In this document: positions 44,284 to 53,900 of the stretch, piece after piece
Position numbering within the stretch: the stretch's first letter is position 1
How the letters are laid out: each line of letters begins with the position of its first letter
Source of the DNA: Neoarius graeffei
Taxonomy: Eukaryota > Chordata > Actinopteri > Siluriformes > Ariidae
Direction: 5' to 3'
Assembly (NCBI RefSeq): GCF_027579695.1
Contig: NC_083571.1
Location: 37,255,943-37,319,942, forward strand
DNA: 64,000 bases
Translations under genes and position numbers: made by a program
Notes under the pieces: model-generated
Seen by the model: only the letters and a program-made list of their open reading frames with translations
Database searches by the model: none
What the model was told of the DNA's origin: nothing

Positions 44284-47200
44284 TATTCTGGGCATGCACA
44301 CTCTGATGAGTAATCAGCAGTATTATGAAGCTTTGGCCAGCAGCACCATAGTCAACAAACAGGGTTTAAACAGTAAGACACACACACGCGCGCGCACACA
44401 TCTCTGTTTACACATGGTACAGACTATAAATGTAGGCAGATTTATTTAAAGGTAATGTATTAAACCCATTTTCCACAAGTTTACACAGTTCCCTGAGGTC
44501 TTAATAAGATGTCTGTGACCTGCTTTGGTTAAAATCCCTCAAGGATGGAGCCCCACAGCTCCTTCTCCTCCTGTCCAAACAGCGCTGTTCAAAACGGCTG
44601 GGTCGAGAGCCTGTTCCTTTAAATGATAATGAGCCACTGCTCACCCCACCCCCTTCCTCCAGCCAATCAGATACCATTTTGCTCATAAATATTCATTCAC
44701 AAATGCAGTTCTCAAAGCCGTGAGTGGATATACTCAGATGGAGCGTGGAATTATTCTAATGATCGCCGCTTGTGACACAAAAGTGGCGCCAAGCACGAAT
44801 GTCTTGTTGAATCACGTTTTCTGAAACAGGCAGAATAAAAGAAAGTGACTGCGGTGTCTCTTATTTCAGAGTGTGTGGGCTGGTAGACTCCAGATACACT
44901 AATGTTATGTGCACAAACACTGAACAAATTAATTTTACATCATACGGCCTCTTTAAACTGGATAATGAAATGATTTGTTTACACTTAACAGATCAGTTCA
45001 CGCATTTATATCACTTTAATGGATTATTAACATTTGCACTGGTCATATGATGTGATTGGTCAGGTGTGATAGTGTGATGTTCTGTGATTGGTCAGATGTG
45101 ATGAAGTGATAGTGTGATGGTCTATGATTGCTCAGGTGTGATAGTGTGATTTGATGTCTGGTCAGGTGTGATATGATGTCTTTGGTCAGTTGTGATCGTG
45201 TGATGTGATATGATTGGTCAGGTATGACAGTGTGATGTGATTGGTCAGGTGTGATGTGCTGAGATTGGTCAGGCATGATAGTGTGATGTGATAGTGTGAT
45301 GTGGTCTGATTGGTTAGTTGTGATAGTGTGATGTGATATGATTGGTCAGGTGTGACAGTGTGATGTGATTGGTTGGGTGTGATGTGCTGAGATTGCTCAG
45401 GTGTGACACTGGTCAGATGTGATAGTGTGATTGGTGAGGTGTGACAGTGTGATGTGATTGGTCACGTGTGATAGTGTGATGTGCTGAGATTGGTTAGGTG
45501 TGATAGCGTGATGTGATTGGTCAGGTGTGATAGTGTGATGTTCTGTGATTGGTCAGATGTGATGAAGTGATAGTGTGATGGTCTATGATTGCTCAGGTGT
45601 GATAGTGTGATTTGATGTCTGGTCAGGTGTGATATGATGTCTTTGGTCAGTTGTGATCGTGTGATGTGATATGATTGGTCAGGTATGACAGTGTGATGTG
45701 ATTGGTCAGGTGTGATGTGCTGAGATTGGTCAGGCATGATAGTGTGATGTGATAGTGTGATGTGGTCTGATTGGTTAGTTGTGATAGTGTGATGTGATAT
45801 GATTGGTCAGGTGTGACAGTGTGATGTGATGTGATTGGTTGGGTGTGATGTGCTGAGATTGCTCAGGTGTGACACTGGTCAGATGTGATAGTGTGATTGG
45901 TGAGGTGTGACAGTGTGATGTGATTGGTCACGTGTGATAGTGTGATGTGCTGAGATTGGTTAGGTGTGATAGCGTGATGTGATTGGTTAGGTGTGATAGT
46001 GTGATTGGTCAGGTGTGACAGTGTGATGTGATGGTGTGATGTGCTGTGATTGGTTAGGTGTGACACTGGTCAGGTGTGATAGTGGGATGTGTTTGGTCAG
46101 GTGTGATGGTGTGGTGTGATTGGTCAGGTGTGATGAAGTGATGTGCTGTGATTGGTCAGGTGTGATACTGTGATGTGATTGTTGAGATGTGATAGTGTGA
46201 TGTGCTGTGGTTGGTCAGGTGTGATTGTTGAGGTGTGATACCGGTAGTCAGACCCTCCAGGATTTCACGATGTTGCGATTTGCAACCTCAACGCAAATTC
46301 AACCAATCCCCGCGAATTCAGGGCGGTGTTGCAATTATATCCAATCACCGCAACTTTCCCACAAATTTGACCAATCGTTGGCGTCGTCTTGAGGTGATGT
46401 CGACAAACTACCTTCTGCCTTACTTCCGTGTATACGTTCAAGAGAAGCAGCATGTGCGAGTCAGTGTTTCTGTAGGCTTAAATTCTGTTACTGAAAGTGT
46501 GTGATGTTTACAGTGAAGGACTGTGTGCACTTTACATTATTTTTTTTACTTAATACAAGAAATTAATGGATGCCAACATTTTTGCCAAAATGGTATTTTA
46601 TTTTCCATTGTTTAGGCAGCTTCAGCATCATACTGTGAGATTCTGTTCAAATTGTTTTCTTTCTTCTATGAAGCCTGAGCCATTTATTTTATTAGTTTAT
46701 AATTATTGTTTAATTTAGTCTTCAGGAGAGACTGCCTGCACACAGTACTAGTATTAATAGTTTTTTTTTTTTCTTACATGAAAGCTGAGGCATTTATATT
46801 ATATTTGAAGGTAACTTCATGTTGTGCTGTGAGGTTCTCTGCACTTTAACTTTTGAACCAACAGGTGCATTTGGATAAGTAAAGCCTATTTTTCTGCATT
46901 TTTGTAGTCCTGGTAATCTTTTATATTGGTAAAGTTGTTTATAGGACCATTTCTCAGTGTCTTTGTTTTTTAATCAATAGTTTTTCAGTAATAACTTAAT
47001 ATTTAACATATCATTCAATTTTAATCACAAAAAGAGAAAATCGCAACAATTTCTCACAACTTTCACTTCCTCCCGCAATGTAATTGCAACAAAAACCTAA
47101 AAAACACCACAACTTTCATCGCAATTTTTTGGAAACCCCCCCCGCAACATCAGATGTTTTAGCCCGCAACAATCACAAAAAAGGCCCGCGAGATCCTGGG

Positions 47201-47424
47201 GGGACTGGATAGTGTGGTGTGATTGTTGAGGTGTGATGTACTGTGATTTGGTCAGGTGTGATAGTGTGATGTGTTGTGATTGTTCAGGTGTTATCCAGTG
47301 TGCACAATATAAGCAAATACCTGATGAGCATCCCAATGACACCGATGTGGAAGAGACGCTAGTGAGGATAAAACGCAATGACACTGAACTCGTGGAGGTC
47401 AACCTGAACAACATCAAGGTGCTC

Positions 47425-47475
<51 letters not shown>

Positions 47476-47704
47476 TCTTCAACAACACAAAGATTTCCAT
47501 TTGTTTATAATGAGCTGAGTGAGTTCGTTAACTCTTCCAGTACTTGTGCTCCCTCTAGAGGCCTTGCAAGATGTCTCATCCTTTTCCTTACACACTGAAA
47601 AACATGAAGGTTCCTTTTGGAAGCTGCTTTTTAGCTACTGTTTAATGAGTAAATGTGTATAATCTATATGTATAATATTTTATAAATATGTATAATATTT
47701 AATA

Positions 47705-47735
<31 letters not shown>

Positions 47736-47857
47736 ATGGTGCAGAATATCCCCATCACCACTCTGAAAACGTACGCTGAGGCTCTGAAAGAAAACACAGT
47801 AGTGGAACGACTGAGCATCGTGGGAACACGGAGCAACGATCCTGTGGCCTATGTTAG

Positions 47858-47890
<33 letters not shown>

Positions 47891-47943
47891 TCTCTGTCTC
47901 AACCGACAATATCTTCATAATTGTAAACCCTGCCTTAATTGTG

Positions 47944-47987
<44 letters not shown>

Positions 47988-50900
47988 CAGGCGTTAGCCG
48001 ACATGCTGCGAGTAAACACCACACTGAAGTGTTTGAATGTTGAGTCAAACTTCATCACGGGAAATGGAATCCTCGCTCTGGTGGAGTCGCTGCAGCACAA
48101 CACAACGCTGCAGGAGCTCAAAATTGACAACCAGGTACACACACAGTAGTAGCATTCAAACTTCTGAGTGCAAAAATTGTTTATACTTTATTATACCATG
48201 TCTGTGGAAAATACTCCTTTCTGATTGGTCCGTTGTTGTTTCTTAAACTTTAAACTGGGAAATGTGGAGCCGTATTTACAGGAAAATGTTCCAGAAAATA
48301 CCGTGATATTCACGACTTCAGAAGTCAAAACACTTCAGTCACCGTTGAGTTTAAGAGACGCAATACTGTCCTACTCTGTTGAAGTTGTATTAGCGGTCAA
48401 AGCTAACCGCATTGTACAGTGTAATTTCAGTTTGTTCTGAGTCTTTCATTAGTTATTCTTCAACACATCTGAGGTAAATGTTGATGTTTCAGATGTTTCT
48501 GGCTCGTTTCCACTCTCACCGTGCCTTTATATCGTGTATAAAAGATTTACTGGCTACGTTTTATCGATCCAAATCATTAGCCTCAGTCCGTAGTTAGCTA
48601 GGTTAATGACTTAGCTAGCTTGCAGCTGTTTAGTCTTTATTACAGACAGTGTAAAGACACAGTGGCAGTAGAAATGAGCCAGAAATATCTGGAACATCAA
48701 TATTTACCTCAGATGCACCCACGTGCAATGAACCGGTGCTACAGGTGCTCTAGCCCCTGCCCCTTTTCTGTTTGCTGTCCAAAGTGCCCTTTTCATAGGG
48801 ACCGTTTTGTTGTGTTTTTTTTTTTTTTTTTTAATATTTGTAAAAGATAAGTTAGCTCCAACATCAATATTCTCTACAATTTGACAATAATATATGAAAT
48901 TATAGATTTATAAAATAACGTTTTTCTATGTAAATGCGGGCATCAATCCGTGACGTCATGCATTCAGTGAGCCTCCGTGCAGAAAGCGCATGCATGGGGG
49001 TGTCATGGCTCAGATGGCTAAGGCACCATACCATAAATCCGGGGACCCGGGTTCGATCCCTCCCCGTCTCTCTCTCCCGCTCATTTCCTGTCTCTCTACA
49101 CTGTCCTATCTATAAAAAAAAAAGAAAGCGCATGCAGGCGGTTGACAGTGGGAGACAGTGCGAGGAACGGCATGGTAAGGTCACACTGAAAAGTCTCCTT
49201 TCATTTCTTATCTGAACATGCAATATTGTGCAGCTTAGAACACAACAGTAAATGCGTAGGGTTGTTTATCATTTAATGAAGCCGCCTAGGCTATATTTAA
49301 ACCGTTTGCTCCATCCATTTCACTAACGTGGCAGATTGAGAAACTAGTTTGAACGACGGCGTTAATAACATATTCTAGCAGCTTCGAAAACTAAAGGCCC
49401 GGTCCCACTGCACTTACGGATGCAAAGAGGATGTAAAACGTAAAAAAATCTTTGCCATCCGTTGGAAAACGCTATGCATCCGTTGTGTACTCATTGCATA
49501 CGTGCTTCATACGCTCTATCCATCGAGCATCCGTCCACTGTGATTTCATCCGCGCAAAAAGTTTTGAGCTGCACAAAACTTTTAGAACGGATTAACTTTC
49601 CGCCGCGTACGATGTAAATCCGCGACATATACGAGCAACAAACGTTCTATGTCCGTTATCATCCATTAAACGTCTGCTGTATCCTCTCTGCATCCTCTGG
49701 GCATCCTCGCAACTCACATCCGCTGCAGCTGAAAACGGAAAGAGGGAGGAAAGATAAGGTACATGAAACGTCTATTCATCGTTAGTAGCACGGAAATAGA
49801 AAGGATATAAGCATATGCATCTCGTATATAAAGTATTCAAAACGGACAAAGCGTTTATATCTGGGATGTATCTCGTATATTTAGGATGTCTGGAGTATGT
49901 CTAGAGTATGTAGAAGGACACCTAGCGGACAATCGATATTTTGTATAAAAAGGGGGAGAAAATCATCTAGTAGTAGAGATGTATCGATGTAGCCGCCAGC
50001 ACGTCTTTCCACTTTATGCTGACGGCGTGCGTGCTGCATCCCTTTATATCCGCGGAGCAGACGCAATTCATACCCCCCGCATGCGCAGTGAACGGTCTGC
50101 ATCCGATATACATCCGCGCAACATCCCCTTTGTTTCCGTTAGACGTACGTGATGCATCCCCTTCATCCGCTATGCATCCGCTCTTTCTGCTACGCGTCCG
50201 CTTCTCAGTTATCACCGGTAACCCCTTCGGAGCTGTCATCCACTTCCATCCGCTTTCATCCGCTAGGCTTCCTATGAACATGCGTTTAACATCCCCGCTA
50301 TATACTACCCACGTCCGTTCTTTTCCGTTCTGTTTTCACAAATTTTCGCCAATTTTGTCCATTTCTGGAGCGGATGAAAACGGATAGAGCCACCCCCGAA
50401 ATTTTGCTCGTCCGCTGTGTCCTTTTTGCATACGTTTTGTGTCCATCAGCCAGTGGGACCGGGCCTTTAAAGCAATAGTTCGGGATTTTTGACATGAATC
50501 TGTATGGCATCCCCGTCAACAGTGTCGTGCAAATACACTGACTTACCCCTGACAGCATCCTGTGAGTCCAGTTCTTGTCCAGTTTTGGTCCAGACGAAAG
50601 TAGTCCAGCAAGTTTGTTGGGGTCACGAAAGTAAAACGTTTTTCTTCTCAAAACAGTATGTGTTCTAAAGAGTGATATATTTGCATCACAAAACCGTTGC
50701 CAAATAAAAAGTCAGACTTCGCAATTATTTGGCGCTATATTTTGTCTCCCTCGGTATCACTGCGCGCTGTCATGTTGACATCTGCGCAGGAATCAACACC
50801 TTTCCCATTGTTTGGCAGTGATTAGGAGTTCAGATCAGCGGCGCTAACAAGCTGCGGCTCCAGCTTCACCTTCTTCCACTTCTCTGTCCACCCTTTCTCT

Positions 50901-53900
50901 CTCTGCCCGTTCTAACTCCATCTGGCGAATTTCTTCATCTGTATATTCGGGTTCATAAAGATATCCCTTTGGCTGTGAGATGAAGTCAACGTTTTCAACG
51001 TCGCTGTCGTAGTCAGACATGTTGTCGCTAACTTTGCTAGCAGTAAACAATGAATGAAACAGCCGTGGCTGTCACCTGGCGGCAGCGCGCAGTGATAAGA
51101 AGGGAGAGAAAATAGTGCCAAGCGATTTCGAGGTCTGACTTTTTATTTGACAACGGTTTTGTGATGCAAATATATCACTCTTTTGAACACATACTGTTTT
51201 GAGACGAAAAATGTTTTACTTTCGTGACCCCAACAAACTTGCCGGACTACTTTCGTCTGGACCAAAACTGGACAAGAACTGGACTCACAGGATGCTGTCA
51301 GGGGTAAGTCAGTGTGTTTGCACGACACTGTTGATGGGGATGCCATACAGATTCATGTCAAAAATCCCGAACTATCCCTTTAAGGCTGAATGACGACGTC
51401 CACAACATATTCTATCAAGACACACAGAATGTTGAGTTGCAATTGAAATTTAGTTTTGAATAAAGTTAACTTGTGTGAAAAATTTGTTCCAAGTGCCCTT
51501 TTTTGAATGTTGAGCCCCTGCCCCTCCAAAGGTCTTTACACAGCCCTGCTCAGATGTGATGGTAAAATTATTGAAGAAACACTTCTTTTGACTAAAATGA
51601 CATTGCAATTAAGTTAGCATCAACTGCTAACACAATTTTCATGGATTCTGCTATATTAATTTGCGTGTGTGTGTGTGTGTGTGTGAGACAGAGCCAGCCT
51701 CTGGGTAATAAGGTGGAGATGGAGATTGCTAGCATGTTGGAGAAAAACAGTACGCTACTAAAATTTGGATATCACTTCACACAGCAGGGTCCTCGCTTGC
51801 GCTGCTCTAACGCTATGATGAACAACAATGATCTGGGTAACTAACACACACACACACACACACACACACCATTCAGACCCTGTTATTGAACGTTAGGCTA
51901 ACAGTTTTTGTGTCATTGTAAAATTATCACTATTGTACTTAAAGAATTTCATCCCAAAAGCAAGCGGACTAACGAAGCCAGCTAACTAGCTAATTAACTA
52001 CTGTTAGCAAGCCACACACTGCCTGTGGGGTCTCAGAACGTTAGCTAGCTTAGTGTAACCATGCTGACAGCTTCTAAAGATCTCATCTCATTATCTCTAG
52101 CCGCTTTATCCTTCTACAGGGTCGCAGGCAAGCTGGAGCCTATCCCAGCTAACTATGGGCGAAAGGCGGGGTACACCCTGGACAAGTCGCCAGGTCATCA
52201 CAGGGCTGACACATAGACACAGACAACCATTCACACTCACATTCACACCTACGGTCAATTTAGAGTCACCAGTTAACCTAACCTGCATGTCTTTGGACTG
52301 TGGGGGAAACCGGAGCACCCGGAGGAAACCCACGCGGACACGGGGAGAACATGCAAACTCCACACAGAAAGGCCCTCGCCGGCCCCGGGGCTCGAACCCA
52401 GGACCTTCTTGCTGTGAGGCGACAGCGCTAACCACTACACCACTGTGCCGCCCGCTTCTAAAGATCTTTTAAACGCTAAAAATATTTGACTTGATCTAAC
52501 AAAATATCGAAGAAAAACATTTTAACATGATTTTAAAACTGCTTTTGAGGGACAAAAATATACCACAGAGTCACCAGAAATCAGTCTGTGATTAAAGAAT
52601 ATAACGTCTCCTAGCTAGCGATTAGCAGCGCATACCCAGCGTAGAATTGTAACGTGCTGTATGGAGTGTGTGTGACGGTGTGTGTGTGTGTGTATTGCAG
52701 TGCGTATAGTTCGCTCGGATTCAGACGGAGCCATCACCTTCACTCTGTCCGTCCCCGAGCTGGAGAGAGCCTTGTGTAAAAATTCAAGTTCTCCTCAAAA
52801 CCCAAGTAAACATAAATGTTTCATTTAAAACGAAGCCTCCAAAGCTGCTACTTCCTGCCTGCAGAGCTCCACTTCCTGCTCTGTTTCAGCTTCGTCCTCA
52901 ACACATTTTCTGCTTCTCTTGCTGTCTTCTGGACTTTTTCTTCCACACAAAGTGTGTTTTCAAACATTTTTCATTATCTTAGAGATTCTTGGATTCAAGC
53001 GTTAGCCTTTCTCTATGACCATTCCATCATTCATTGCTAAGCTAAAAAAAAAAAAAGTTTATTACTGACTAAAAGTTAGCATCTCTCTAAAAATACTCTG
53101 TAAAGTGAACCTTTTTATTTACAAACCTCCATTTTCTTTCACTAGTACTAGTTTTTTCAAATAAGAGTAACTTTCAATGCTAGCTTTGAGTTACTGGAGA
53201 ACATCTTAAGTTTGCTTTAGGTCACATGACACGTTAGCCTGACAGGATTTATATTCATGTTCGTGATCTTTCTTGCTGATGTTAGCTAGCAGCTAACATG
53301 TGTGAATCTGACCGGAGTTTTATTAACGTTTTTTTTTTTTAGGGCTGTCAAACGATTAAAAAATTTAATCGCGATTAATCTCAGGATTTCATATAGTTAA
53401 TCGCGATTAATCGCATATTTTTTTAATCTATGTAAATGAATAAGGCTTTTAAAGTGAAATGTTACAATTTCACTAGACGCCGCATTGAGCCTGGTGGCCC
53501 GTTGCTGGGATACGTCAGAGTGTCCGCCATATTGGATGTGGCAAATCTTCCCCGTAAACCAATGCAAGTAAATGGACTGAACTTCATAAAGCCCCTTTCT
53601 ACAATAATATTTAACTCGATGCCTTTTATTCACCCATTAAGACACACACGTATATATTTGGGAAACAAACAGGCATCAAAACAACATGTATAAGTTTTAA
53701 TGTGATGGTTATAAATAGTGTGCGAAATACCCTGTACACTGCAAACTAGCGACAGATATGCGATAGATAGCTCAGGTAAGCTAATCAGTCAGCATACCGT
53801 AGCAAGCTACCAAAACCTGAGGCCACAATAACCAACCTACAAGACTGAATATGATAAATGATGGAAATAGTGGAAAAACTGGAAACAGTGAATGAAAATA

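Noticed and set aside
45043-46066. Open frames rich in [14 protein letters not shown] on the minus strand
   Set aside because: Translation of the minisatellite; repeat-derived and not spliced to anything.
48620-48850. Additional tmod1 or host exon (76-codon frame)
   Set aside because: No acceptor/donor pair in a consistent phase and no similarity to tropomodulin, whose exons are already complete.
48999-49080. tRNA gene
   Set aside because: Pol III boxes are present, but an A-rich tail and a 14-bp target duplication show a retroposed SINE, and the cloverleaf is not intact.
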